A DNA stretch of 16,600 nucleotides from an uncultured Gammaproteobacteria bacterium (GCA_913046125.1 CAJWRL010000009.1:1-16600); one strand, 5' to 3'. Positions 1-7,511 are shown, counted from the stretch's first letter. Program-made: numbers and translations. The notes: generated from the letters alone by a model not told the origin.

Positions 1-541
1 CACTCTCCTTTTTTATTAGTCTAGTGCTGTAACTATCCCTTGTCTCAGGCGAAACAAGCAGTGGCACATATCTTCCAACAACTCGCTGAACCGTGCCAAG
101 CTGTGCTTCACTAAGATTCTCTAAATAGTTTGTTCTTATAGAGGCAATGGTAATATCCTCATTAAGAATTTGAAATCCCTCAGTCAACCAGAATGATTTT
201 ATATTGGTCCAAAGTGCAATTTTATCAGTTGTTGATACAGACAAAAACATGCTTTGGCCTTGTCGAAATATTTTAATATTATCTAACTTGGTGTCTACGG
301 TGAATAATTTGTTATTATCATTTCTCACAATATCAGGCAAAGATAGTGACCTTTGAGTATTTGGTTGAGTCAGATCAGGCGGTATAATCAAATCAATTTG
401 TGAAGATGAGTAATCCTCGTCTGTTTTATATACCAGTTTCTCGTTTCTTGGGTCAGATAATATATTTTTTGCGTAGTCGCTAAGACCAGAACATCCTGTG
501 AGAAGTATTGGGAATAATGTGACAATTGTAATCTTATTCAT
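1..541 (-). CDS. bamC: Outer-membrane assembly lipoprotein BamC, partial (3' end beyond left edge)
   Basis: BamC is a lipoprotein accessory of the BAM complex, which folds and inserts beta-barrel proteins into the outer membrane. The reading frame is open from an ATG at 541 to the left edge, 180 codons without a stop. It begins with a hydrophobic leader and a lipobox L14-T-G-C17, so it should be lipidated at Cys17. A Pro-Pro-Asp-Leu-Thr motif follows near residue 50, typical of BamC, and then a domain with the BamC-like Phe-Trp...Glu-Gly-Phe pattern. E. coli BamC is about 344 residues, so roughly half is present. The start overlaps the end of dapA by 8 bp, the arrangement expected of the conserved dapA-bamC pair. 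In E. coli purC comes next, which would lie off the left edge. The assignment rests on lipobox, motif and context; overall sequence identity is low, as usual for BamC. Confidence 0.8.
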   Translation of the reverse strand, partial: MNKITIVTLFPILLTGCSGLSDYAKNILSDPRNEKLVYKTDEDYSSSQIDLIIPPDLTQPNTQRSLSLPDIVRNDNNKLFTVDTKLDNIKIFRQGQSMFLSVSTTDKIALWTNIKSFWLTEGFQILNEDITIASIRTNYLENLSEAQLGTVQRVVGRYVPLLVSPETRDSYSTRLIKKES

Positions 542-1421
542 CTATGATTCCTGATTTTATCAAGCCCTCAGTCAACGGTCTATCAAATTTTTGATCCATC
601 CATGTTAAAGGAAGTCTAATACCTTTTTTGATAAGCCCCATCTTATGTAAACACCATTTCACTGGTATGGGATTAGATTCACAGAATAATAAATCATGGA
701 GGATATCTAAATTTGAATTCAATTTTGATGCGTTCTCAATATCACCCTCAAGGGCACTCTGGCACATTTGATGCATCTCTAAAGGCGCCACATTAGCAGT
801 GACAGATATATTCCCTGAAAACCCATCTGATATGTCGGACATAGATGTTTTATCATCACCAGTGAAAATCTTAATATCCTTGGAGCATAATTTCATAAGA
901 GATAATGATCTATCTTTATTACCCGATGCTTCTTTTATACCGACAATATTTTTGTGAGTTGACAGTCTCAACACGGTTTCAGGTTGCATATCCACCGATG
1001 TTCTCCCTGGCACATTATATAAGATTTGGGGAATATCAACTAGGTCAGCAATTTTTTTATAATGCTGATAAAGTCCCTCTTGTGTGGGTTTATTATAATA
1101 TGGGGTCACAAGCAAGCAACCATCAGCCCCATTATTTTTTGCACTTTTTGTTAACTCTATAGCTTCAGATGTCGAGTTAGCACCTGTACCTGCTATCACA
1201 GGAATTCTGCCATTTACAAACTCAATAGTTTTCTTTATTACCTGTGAGTGCTCATCAAAATCTAATGTGGCAGATTCTCCAGTAGTCCCTACTGATATAA
1301 TTACATCTGTTTGATTTTCGATATGAAATTCAATTAAATTTTTAAGAGAAATGAAATCAATAGAACCATCTTCATTCATAGGAGTCACTATGGCAACCAT
1401 GCTTCCTCTAAACATATTCAT
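534..1421 (-). CDS. dapA: 4-hydroxy-tetrahydrodipicolinate synthase
   Basis: DapA condenses pyruvate with aspartate semialdehyde, the first committed step of the lysine and diaminopimelate pathway in the cytoplasm. The 295-residue protein is full length and aligns with E. coli DapA throughout with a two-residue N-terminal offset. The catalytic set is intact: Thr46-Thr47 in VGTTGES, Tyr109, Tyr135, Arg140, and the Schiff-base Lys163 in GIKEASG. The start at 1421 is chosen because a good ribosome binding site (TAAGGAAT, 1426-1433) lies upstream; a second Met two codons later would be too far from it. That site overlaps the perM stop codon, suggesting translational coupling. The 3' end overlaps bamC by 8 bp. 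No unusual residues were seen. Confidence 0.97.
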   Translation of the reverse strand: MNMFRGSMVAIVTPMNEDGSIDFISLKNLIEFHIENQTDVIISVGTTGESATLDFDEHSQVIKKTIEFVNGRIPVIAGTGANSTSEAIELTKSAKNNGADGCLLVTPYYNKPTQEGLYQHYKKIADLVDIPQILYNVPGRTSVDMQPETVLRLSTHKNIVGIKEASGNKDRSLSLMKLCSKDIKIFTGDDKTSMSDISDGFSGNISVTANVAPLEMHQMCQSALEGDIENASKLNSNLDILHDLLFCESNPIPVKWCLHKMGLIKKGIRLPLTWMDQKFDRPLTEGLIKSGIIDE

Positions 1422-1425
1422 AAAT

Positions 1426-1433
1426 ATTCCTTA
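1426..1433 (-). promoter_or_regulatory. Ribosome binding site of dapA
   Basis: TAAGGAAT read on the minus strand, about five bases before the dapA ATG. It includes the perM TAA stop codon, so ribosomes ending perM translation finish on the dapA initiation site. It fixes the dapA start at 1421. Confidence 0.7.
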
Positions 1434-2483
1434 TGTTGTTGCGCGTGGCCATACGTTTAAGATTGTATTAATCAATACTGCAAGAGGTATAGCGAAAAAG
1501 ACTCCCCATATACCCCAGACAGACCCAAAGAACAATATAGACAATAATATAGCAAACGGATGGATATTTACAGCGTCTGAGAATAGAATTGGAACTACAA
1601 CATTCCCGTCGATAGCCTGTATCAACAAATGACCAATCACAACGTACCAAAATTCTGATGCGATCCCCCATTGAAAGTAAGCAACTAATACTATAGGTAT
1701 GGTGACAGCAATCATGCCTACGTAGGGAATAATAACAGAGATGCCACATAGAAAGCTCAACAATAGAGAATAATTGAGCCCTAGTGATATGAATAAAATA
1801 AATGATGCTACCCAGACAATAATAATTTCAATGAATTTACATCTTATGTAATTTCCAATTTTTAAATTTAGTTCTGAGTATGCTTTTTGAGTCAACTCTA
1901 ATTTTTTAGGAAAAAATTTTGATATCCAACCATTAATAGCATCCTTATCAAACAACATGAAAAAAATCATAATCGGTACAAGAATCGTGTAGACAATTAT
2001 TGCAAAAAGTCCACCTGCTGATGCTAGAGAAAATGCAAATATAGAATTTCCTAATTTCGATGTTTCTCCCTGAAGGCCAAGAAAGAGACTATCAATATAG
2101 TCTTTGGGAATATACTCATTTTGATCATACATCCCCAGAATAAGATTTTTGCTTTTATCAAATATTTCAGGGAGAGATTTTACAAATAATGTAAGTTGGT
2201 CAAGTAATAAAGGTATTAGCATAAATAATGTAATTACACTTAAAATTAAGAATATAAGAAAGACTACAATTACAGAAATATTTCTGACAATATGAGCAGT
2301 CTTCATGAGATTTTGAACAAGACCCTCCAGCATATATGCTAAAACAATAGCAACTAGAATAGGTGATATAGTTTGGATAAGAATGTAAGTTATTAAAACA
2401 GAAAAAATCACTATCAAAGCAAGTGATACTTGATTGGGGTCAGTAAAGTTTTCTTCGTACCATTGTTTTAAATAATTAAGCAT
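1431..2483 (-). CDS. perM: PerM-type AI-2E family membrane transporter
   Basis: A 350-residue inner-membrane protein of the AI-2E/PerM family, with about eight hydrophobic segments. It aligns with E. coli PerM (YfgO) nearly end to end: the N-terminal QWYEENFTDP, the LVAIVLAYMLE segment near residue 45, NYIRCKFIEIIIV near 210, LNYSLLLSFLCGISVIIPYVG near 240, the QAIDGNVVVPILFSDAVN stretch near 290, and the C-terminal GVFFAIPLA. The physiological substrate of PerM is not settled. In many gammaproteobacteria perM sits beside hda and the purM/purN genes; here it is next to dapA, and hda lies 2.6 kb away across proS and other genes. Its stop codon overlaps the dapA ribosome binding site. No clear ribosome binding site precedes its own ATG. 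Confidence 0.92.
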   Translation of the reverse strand: MLNYLKQWYEENFTDPNQVSLALIVIFSVLITYILIQTISPILVAIVLAYMLEGLVQNLMKTAHIVRNISVIVVFLIFLILSVITLFMLIPLLLDQLTLFVKSLPEIFDKSKNLILGMYDQNEYIPKDYIDSLFLGLQGETSKLGNSIFAFSLASAGGLFAIIVYTILVPIMIFFMLFDKDAINGWISKFFPKKLELTQKAYSELNLKIGNYIRCKFIEIIIVWVASFILFISLGLNYSLLLSFLCGISVIIPYVGMIAVTIPIVLVAYFQWGIASEFWYVVIGHLLIQAIDGNVVVPILFSDAVNIHPFAILLSILFFGSVWGIWGVFFAIPLAVLINTILNVWPRATT

Positions 2484-2566
2484 TAATCAGTTTATCAAGA
2501 TTATTGATATATATGATACATACAATCATGGTAAACTTAAACAATTATAGGTTTCTAAAAAGTATA
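2484..2566. other. Divergent perM/proS intergenic region
   Basis: An 83-base AT-rich spacer between the divergent perM and proS starts. Isolated -10-like hexamers are visible: TATGAT at 2512-2517 on plus, and TATAAT at 2544-2549 read on minus. Neither has a convincing -35 at normal spacing. An open frame extends proS upstream from 2504 across this spacer, but the extension has no counterpart in ProS proteins. Both promoters presumably lie here or just inside the neighbouring genes. Confidence 0.3.
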
Positions 2567-3823
2567 ATGAAGGCATCTAAATACCCACTATTCACCCAGA
2601 AAAATGAACCATCTGACGCTGAGATCATCAGTCACAAGCTTATGATTAAAGCAGGCTTAGTGAGACAACAATCTTCGGGCCAATATAATTTTCTACCAAT
2701 AGGCCTACGAATACTAAAAAAGATAGAAAATATCATTCGCCAAGAGATGAATGCAATTGGATCTGCTGAAATTCTTATGCCCTCAATTCAGCCACGTGAA
2801 CTATGGCACGAATCAGGGAGATGGGATGATTACGGTCCCGAGCTTCTCAGGCTCACTGATAGACATGACAGAGAGTATTGTGTTGGCCCGACGTTTGAAG
2901 AAGTTATAACAGATTTGATAAGAAAAGAACTTAATAGCTATAAACAACTTCCTATAAATCTTTATCAAATATCTTCAAAGTTCAGAGATGAAATAAGGCC
3001 AAGGTTTGGAATAATGCGTGCACGAGAGTTCATAATGAAAGATGCTTACTCATTTCACTTAGATACGTCGTGTCTAGATGAGTGGTATGAAATCTATAAA
3101 GAGGCATACAATAAAATATTCATGCGCCTGCAATTAGAATACACTATGGTTGATGCAGATAGTGGTAACATTGGTGGTAGTAAATCAAATGAATTTCATG
3201 TTATTGCGAACACTGGTGAGGATGATCTTCTAATTGATAAAGATGGTGTTGGTATAAATTTTGAAATCGCAAAAGAAAGATATAAAACAGATAATATAGA
3301 AAAAATCAGAAATGAAAATAGCCTTATTCACAAAAAAGGGATAGAAGTAGGTCATATCTTCAAGTTAGGTGATAAATATAGCAAGTCAATGAATCTCTCT
3401 ATCGCAGATTCAGAAAATAATAATCATTATCTTCAAATGGGCTGCTACGGTATTGGGGTATCTAGAATAATAGCGGCGGCTATTGAACAAAACTACGATA
3501 CGAACGGAATCATTTGGCCTAAAAGTATTTCACCTTTTGATGTAGTCATTATCGAAATCGACGGCGATAAAAATGAAGAAGTGAGAAAATATTCTGAAAG
3601 TATTTATGAAATGCTAATTAATAGAGACATAGATGTTATTTTAGATGATAGAAATGCAAAACTGGGCAATAAGCTCCATGACTGGGAGCTGATAGGTGTT
3701 CCTCAGTTTATTATCATTGGGAGATCTGAAGCCCAAAACAACGAGGTCACATATAAAAAGAGAGGAGCTGCGGAAAAAGATACACTAAAACACGATGAAC
3801 TTTATAATGTTCTAAAAAGTTAA
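2567..3823 (+). CDS. proS: Prolyl-tRNA synthetase lacking the editing (INS) domain
   Basis: ProS charges tRNA-Pro with proline. From the ATG at 2567 the protein is 418 residues, against 572 in E. coli. The class II catalytic core is intact: the T109-x-E111 loop, motif 2 (FRDE, 139-142, followed by RPRFG), motif 3 (GCYGIGVSR, 292-300), and a C-terminal anticodon-binding domain with a DDR...GVP pattern. The roughly 180-residue INS editing domain expected between GEDD (217-220) and KKGIEVGH (256-263) is replaced by a linker of about 35 residues. Alphaproteobacterial ProS also lacks INS, but the GCYGIGV...EQNYD segment here resembles gammaproteobacterial enzymes. The start is set by alignment to the E. 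coli N-terminus; in-frame starts at 2504 and 2528 add non-conserved residues. The histidine of the usual GPTHEE loop is Phe here, while Thr and Glu are kept. Confidence 0.93.
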   Translation: MKASKYPLFTQKNEPSDAEIISHKLMIKAGLVRQQSSGQYNFLPIGLRILKKIENIIRQEMNAIGSAEILMPSIQPRELWHESGRWDDYGPELLRLTDRHDREYCVGPTFEEVITDLIRKELNSYKQLPINLYQISSKFRDEIRPRFGIMRAREFIMKDAYSFHLDTSCLDEWYEIYKEAYNKIFMRLQLEYTMVDADSGNIGGSKSNEFHVIANTGEDDLLIDKDGVGINFEIAKERYKTDNIEKIRNENSLIHKKGIEVGHIFKLGDKYSKSMNLSIADSENNNHYLQMGCYGIGVSRIIAAAIEQNYDTNGIIWPKSISPFDVVIIEIDGDKNEEVRKYSESIYEMLINRDIDVILDDRNAKLGNKLHDWELIGVPQFIIIGRSEAQNNEVTYKKRGAAEKDTLKHDELYNVLKS

Positions 3824-4125
3824 TCTAGAAAACGATATTTATCCTTTTGTTTCTCATACTGCTCGTATGCCATGTTAGCTTCATTCAACGCTTTTTTGGC
3901 TAATGTGACGGATTTCTCATAATTCTGTTCTTTGTGTGCCTTCTTAGCATTTTTAATTATCTTCTTGGTATCTCGCCATGCATTTTTTACCTTTAAAACT
4001 TTTTTATATTTTTTCTCGGCTTCTTGAATTATTTTAGAAGACGTTTGCTCATCGAATTGATCAGCGCTGACGTTAAGTGCTAGGAATGATGAAAATACAA
4101 AAACTAGGAATAAAGTAATTCTCAT
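3820..4125 (-). CDS. Small exported helical protein resembling SoxXA-binding proteins
   Basis: A 101-residue protein with a signal peptide (hydrophobic residues 4-18, likely cut after Val-Ser-Ala21). The mature part is about 80 residues, rich in Lys, Ala and Glu, and probably two long amphipathic helices. The pattern AWRDTKKIIKNAKKAHK followed by LAKKALNEANMAYEQYEKQK resembles small periplasmic proteins annotated as SoxXA-binding (SoxK-like). This is pattern resemblance only, and no sox genes are in the window, so a role in sulfur oxidation should not be assumed. It overlaps the upstream LysM lipoprotein gene by 4 bp, so the two are probably co-translated. Its stop overlaps the convergent proS stop in a TTAA. 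Possibly an envelope accessory protein working with its LysM partner. Confidence 0.75.
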   Translation of the reverse strand: MRITLFLVFVFSSFLALNVSADQFDEQTSSKIIQEAEKKYKKVLKVKNAWRDTKKIIKNAKKAHKEQNYEKSVTLAKKALNEANMAYEQYEKQKDKYRFLD

Positions 4126-4526
4126 TTATCATTCTCCAAAAATATTATGTCTGATTCTTCCCTATAACCGACAACCCAGAGACCCCTTGTTTTCGCATAT
4201 TCTCTAGCTTTTTCTCTAGATCTGTCTGAAATGTTTTTATGTATTATGAGGCTTTGACCAGGTAAAATCAAATCTGCATCGTATATCTTGTTTTGATTTT
4301 TTTTGAAAATATTTGGCCAGACATAAGGATCATTATAATATTTGTAAGATATATCCCATAGTGAGTCTCCATAAACAACAGTGTGATAGTGAACTGGGTT
4401 ATTATCAGCTTTGATGCTAGAAAACTTTGTTGTACCTTCAATATCTATGGTTTGAGATGTGCATGATGATAGGGTTGTGACTATGAAAAACAAAATTGGT
4501 GCAAATGTGTTCTTTTTAAAGTTCAT
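4122..4526 (-). CDS. LysM-domain lipoprotein
   Basis: A 134-residue predicted lipoprotein with one LysM domain, a fold that binds the glycan strands of peptidoglycan. From the ATG at 4526 it has a basic N-terminus, a hydrophobic stretch and a lipobox L19-S-S-C22. The LysM domain spans about residues 47-96, with the expected VVYGDSLWDIS start, DPYVWPNIFKKN centre and LPGQSLII end. A charged tail with YAKTRGLW follows, as in small LysM lipoproteins. An in-frame ATG at 4544 would add six residues, but AGGATA at 4533-4538 is placed eight bases before 4526 and fits that start better. Divergent from the WrbA gene, whose start is only 12 bases away. Probably tethers the envelope to peptidoglycan; its partner is likely the small exported protein downstream. 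Confidence 0.85.
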   Translation of the reverse strand: MNFKKNTFAPILFFIVTTLSSCTSQTIDIEGTTKFSSIKADNNPVHYHTVVYGDSLWDISYKYYNDPYVWPNIFKKNQNKIYDADLILPGQSLIIHKNISDRSREKAREYAKTRGLWVVGYREESDIIFLENDK

Positions 4527-4538
4527 AAAAGGTATCCT

Positions 4539-5108
4539 ATGCATATGAATGACATCTTAATACTATATTACTCAAAAAATGATTCAACAAAAAAAATGGC
4601 TCGAGCTATAGCGCGTGGAATCGAATCATCAAATGTGGCAAGTTCGTCTATAAGAACAGTCCATTCTGATACTTACAAAGAAACCGATGACATACTCGTA
4701 ACTAAAGAAGATCTTAAAAAATGTTCAGGAATGATAATTGGCAGTCCCACGCATTTCGGAAATATGGCGGCTCCTCTTAAAGCTTTTTTCGATAGTACAA
4801 CAGATGAATGGTTTAATAATACCCTCGAGAGTAAATTAGGTGGTGTATTCACTTCTACCTCAAGTATGCACGGAGGCCAAGAAACTACACTAATAAGTAT
4901 GATGATGCCTCTAATTCATCATGGCATGATCATAGCTGGAGTCCCATATAGTGAAAAGAATCTATCGTCGACAATGTCAGGTGGAACACCTTATGGTCCT
5001 AGTCATGTTTCTCATAATCAAAAAGTAGATTTGACAGAAGAAGAAAAACTAATTTGTTTATCATATGGTAAAAGATTTGCTGAATTAGTGGATAAGTTAA
5101 ATTCTTAA
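4539..5108 (+). CDS. wrbA: WrbA-type NAD(P)H:quinone oxidoreductase (flavodoxin fold)
   Basis: A 189-residue flavodoxin-like protein of the WrbA (type IV NAD(P)H:quinone oxidoreductase) family, which uses FMN for two-electron reduction of quinones in the cytoplasm. Visible family marks are the N-terminal LILYYSKNDSTKKMA with the FMN-phosphate loop at residues 12-17, GSPTHFGNMAAPLKAFFD at 68-85, the S-x-S-x-x-HGGQETT segment at about 106-117, the HHGMIIAG strand near 127-134, and SGGTPYGPS near 147-155. Length and motif order match E. coli WrbA (198 residues). AAAGG at 4528-4532 supports the ATG at 4539; an ATG at 4545 is the alternative. The stop codon overlaps the convergent hda stop within TTAA. 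E. coli wrbA is an oxidative or stationary-phase gene, but no regulatory site was seen here. Confidence 0.9.
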   Translation: MHMNDILILYYSKNDSTKKMARAIARGIESSNVASSSIRTVHSDTYKETDDILVTKEDLKKCSGMIIGSPTHFGNMAAPLKAFFDSTTDEWFNNTLESKLGGVFTSTSSMHGGQETTLISMMMPLIHHGMIIAGVPYSEKNLSSTMSGGTPYGPSHVSHNQKVDLTEEEKLICLSYGKRFAELVDKLNS

Positions 5109-5794
5109 TCGTTATGTAGCATAACAACCTTCTTTATAAATGGTATAGTTATTTTTCTTCGCATTGAAAGTGAAACTATATCAAGGTTCTTGATTAGTGC
5201 GCATAAAAAATACAAGTCCCTACTGCAGTTATTCATTATGTATTGTAGAACTCTTTCATGCATCTCAAGACCTCTCTGAGAACAATACAATGTCATCATG
5301 TCTATTTTATCTGAATCGCTGAGATCACTTATAGTAAATATCTTATCTGAGAGTAGTCGAGAAGATAAATCTTTTAGTTGGATTCCACAATCATTTACAT
5401 CCTTTGATGATGATATTACTACGGGTTTTTTATAAAGAATTTGATTATTTATTAAGTTAAAAAGACTCTCCTCATCTTGTTTCGATGAGATTAACTTATC
5501 AAGGTCGTCTATAACTAGTAACTCATAAAAATCAGGTGATACAAGGTTCGATAATTTAGATTTACTATCTATCAGCGTAACGCTATCAAGGTATGTATTG
5601 CACAAGGCCTCACAGATATGAGTCTTACCTGATGATTTATTGCCATATATGAGAATTAGTTGATCAGTATCTATGATATTTTGTAAGGAGCTATATAGTT
5701 TTTTATTATCACCGATAATAAAATTATCGAACGTCTTCACAGTAAAAAATCCAAAATCTATTGGTATCTGATTATAATGAAGCTCTTGAGTCAT
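5105..5794 (-). CDS. hda: DnaA-homologous regulator Hda
   Basis: Hda binds the DNA sliding clamp and stimulates ATP hydrolysis by DnaA, limiting replication to once per cycle. The 229-residue protein carries a single AAA+ ATPase domain related to DnaA and no DNA-binding domain, as in Hda. Visible: Walker A GNKSSGKT (51-58), Walker B LLVIDDLD (92-99), sensor 1 VVISSS (125-130), the arginine finger in LSSRL (Arg146), and sensor 2 Arg192. The C-terminal RRKITIPFIKK matches E. coli RKLTIPFVKE closely. At the N-terminus QIPIDF (9-14) is placed where E. coli has the clamp-binding QLSLPL, so it is a degenerate candidate. Walker A is more canonical than in E. coli Hda. Divergent from purM across a shared palindromic -10 region. 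Its last codon overlaps the wrbA stop. Confidence 0.9.
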   Translation of the reverse strand: MTQELHYNQIPIDFGFFTVKTFDNFIIGDNKKLYSSLQNIIDTDQLILIYGNKSSGKTHICEALCNTYLDSVTLIDSKSKLSNLVSPDFYELLVIDDLDKLISSKQDEESLFNLINNQILYKKPVVISSSKDVNDCGIQLKDLSSRLLSDKIFTISDLSDSDKIDMMTLYCSQRGLEMHERVLQYIMNNCSRDLYFLCALIKNLDIVSLSMRRKITIPFIKKVVMLHND

Positions 5795-5819
5795 ATAAGT
5801 ATCTATAATAATTCCTTTG

Positions 5820-5836
5820 GGATATAATTATACCCT
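5820..5836. promoter_or_regulatory. Palindromic double -10 region between hda and purM
   Basis: The core TATAATTATA (5823-5832) is a perfect inverted repeat, flanked by GGG on the left and CCC on the right. It gives a consensus TATAAT on plus (5823-5828, toward purM) and on minus (5832-5827, toward hda). The plus -10 would start purM RNA at about 5835, some 12 bases before the ATG at 5847. The minus one would start hda RNA at about 5820, with AAAGGA in a leader of about 26 bases. No good -35 is seen on either strand. Confidence 0.5.
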
Positions 5837-5846
5837 ATCTACAGTA

Positions 5847-6887
5847 ATGAATAATAAGCAAAAAACGAAAATTAATTACCAAAAATCAGGCGTTAGTATT
5901 GATAGAGCAGATAAGCTAATTTCTTCACTCAAATCTAAAAATATAAATAAAGATAAGAATGTCCTGTCAAATATTGGAGGGTTCTCTAGCCTCTATAAAA
6001 TAGACACAAAGATTAAAGACCCAGTTATTGTCTCGGGGACAGATGGTGTAGGGACAAAATTAAAAATCGCTAATAAGCTTAAATGCCACAAACATATTGG
6101 CCAAGATCTGGTTGCTATGTGTGTGAATGATATAATAACTAGTGGAGCAAAGCCTCTGTTCTTCTTGGATTATCTAGCAACGAGTAAAATAAAGCAGAGC
6201 ATACATTCTGATGTACTCAGAAGTATAAAAAATGCATGCCATAAATGTGGGATGAGTTTGATAGGAGGTGAGACTGCGGAAATGCCAGGAATGTATCATA
6301 AAGATGATTATGACTTAGCAGGATTTTGTGTCGGAATAGTATCTCAAAAAAAAATTATATCTCCAAAAAAAGTCAAATCTGGAAATATCATCATTGGTCT
6401 TCCATCGAGCGGTTTTCATTCAAATGGATTCTCTTTAATCAATAAACTAATTGAATCAAAAAGATTAAAGCTAAACAAAGTTTTTCAGAAATCGAACCTA
6501 GGCAATATTCTTATCAAGCCAACAAAACTTTACTTCAAAATAATTAATTCTCTCCAGAAAGAAATCGAAATAAATGGATTAGCTCACATAACTGGTGGAG
6601 GTATCACAGATAATATTCCGCGCATACTGCCTGATAATTTATCGGCAAGTATTGACTTACGTACTCTAAAAATACCTAATATTTTTAGATATATTCAAGA
6701 TTTGTCAAAAATAAATGATCTTGAAATGCTCCAAACTTTCAATTGTGGCATTGGTATGGCAGTTATCGTAGATGAAAAGAATATTTCAAAAGTAGATAAA
6801 ATTTTCAAAAAAAATAGACAACCATACAAAATTATTGGTCAAATAATCCACAAACCTTTCCAAGAAAAAATAATATATGTCGATTAA
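5847..6887 (+). CDS. purM: Phosphoribosylformylglycinamidine cyclo-ligase (AIR synthetase)
   Basis: PurM closes the imidazole ring of purines, converting FGAM to AIR with ATP. From the ATG at 5847 it is 346 residues, essentially the E. coli length (345). Motifs are SGTDGVGTKL (63-72), DLVAMCVNDI (87-96), GGETAEMPGMY (140-150), SSGFHSNGFSL near 189, and HITGGGITDNIPR near 251, all standard for the PurM/PurL ATP-grasp-like fold. The frame is open from a TTG at 5817, but that codon lies upstream of the expected transcription start of the -10 at 5823-5828. Residues 1-20 from 5847 also align with the E. coli start, so 5847 is preferred. No Shine-Dalgarno is visible. purN overlaps the end by 11 bp, so the two are co-expressed. 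Confidence 0.96.
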   Translation: MNNKQKTKINYQKSGVSIDRADKLISSLKSKNINKDKNVLSNIGGFSSLYKIDTKIKDPVIVSGTDGVGTKLKIANKLKCHKHIGQDLVAMCVNDIITSGAKPLFFLDYLATSKIKQSIHSDVLRSIKNACHKCGMSLIGGETAEMPGMYHKDDYDLAGFCVGIVSQKKIISPKKVKSGNIIIGLPSSGFHSNGFSLINKLIESKRLKLNKVFQKSNLGNILIKPTKLYFKIINSLQKEIEINGLAHITGGGITDNIPRILPDNLSASIDLRTLKIPNIFRYIQDLSKINDLEMLQTFNCGIGMAVIVDEKNISKVDKIFKKNRQPYKIIGQIIHKPFQEKIIYVD

Positions 6888-7506
6888 AAAAAGCGTAGTT
6901 TTGTTCTCAGGTAATGGCTCTAATTTAAAAAATCTTTTGGAAAATAGTTCAAATATAAAAGATAAATTAGTCTATGAAGGCGCCTTCACGAATAATCCAA
7001 AAGCAGGAGGCATAGAGATTTGTCAAAGTTTCAATCTAGATGTATGTGTATGTAGTGATGAAGATATTAATTCAGAATTATCTACATTTTTAAATCAACA
7101 TGATCCAGATCTTATTGTGCTTGCAGGTTATATGAAAATAATTCCTCCAGAAATTGTGAATCAATATTCTGGTAAAATAGTTAATATACATCCATCCCTT
7201 TTACCTAAGTATCCTGGGCTCAATACCTATGCAAAAGTTTTAGCTAATCATGATGTCTATAATGGTGCGACGGTTCATTTTGTTACATGTAATCTTGATC
7301 AAGGTCCAATAATAATCCAAGGTAAATATACTGTTCCAAATGGGTCAGACGAATCATCGCTACAGACTTTAACTCACAACGCAGAGCACATGATATATCC
7401 TATTGCAGTAAAGTGGTTTGCAGACAACGTCATCAAAATGAAAGGGGAGAAACTATACTTCAATAATAGAATGATTGAATCTCCCATAGTTTTATTAATT
7501 GAGTAG
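6877..7506 (+). CDS. purN: Phosphoribosylglycinamide formyltransferase (GART)
   Basis: PurN transfers a formyl group from 10-formyl-tetrahydrofolate to GAR in purine synthesis. The 209-residue protein has the phosphate-binding loop SGNGSNLKNL (11-20) and the catalytic triad Asn103 and His105 (in NIHPSLLPKYPGL) and Asp141 (in DQGPII), matching E. coli N106/H108/D144. The family pair GATVHFV and DQGP is intact. The start overlaps purM by 11 bp with only a weak AAGAAA ahead of it, which suggests coupling to purM translation. The DUF3108 gene follows after five bases. Nothing unusual in length or motifs. Confidence 0.96.
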   Translation: MSIKKSVVLFSGNGSNLKNLLENSSNIKDKLVYEGAFTNNPKAGGIEICQSFNLDVCVCSDEDINSELSTFLNQHDPDLIVLAGYMKIIPPEIVNQYSGKIVNIHPSLLPKYPGLNTYAKVLANHDVYNGATVHFVTCNLDQGPIIIQGKYTVPNGSDESSLQTLTHNAEHMIYPIAVKWFADNVIKMKGEKLYFNNRMIESPIVLLIE

Positions 7507-7511
7507 TCAAG

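Noticed and set aside
905..1162. Open frame of 85 codons on plus inside dapA
   Set aside because: Antisense shadow of a well-supported gene, with no family likeness or ribosome binding site.
1468..1749. Cys/Arg-rich open frame on minus within perM
   Set aside because: Out-of-frame shadow of perM; the composition arises from reading Ile/Val-rich codons in another frame.
2504..2566. Longer proS start at 2504 or 2528
   Set aside because: The added residues have no counterpart in ProS N-termini, whereas Met at 2567 aligns with the E. coli start.
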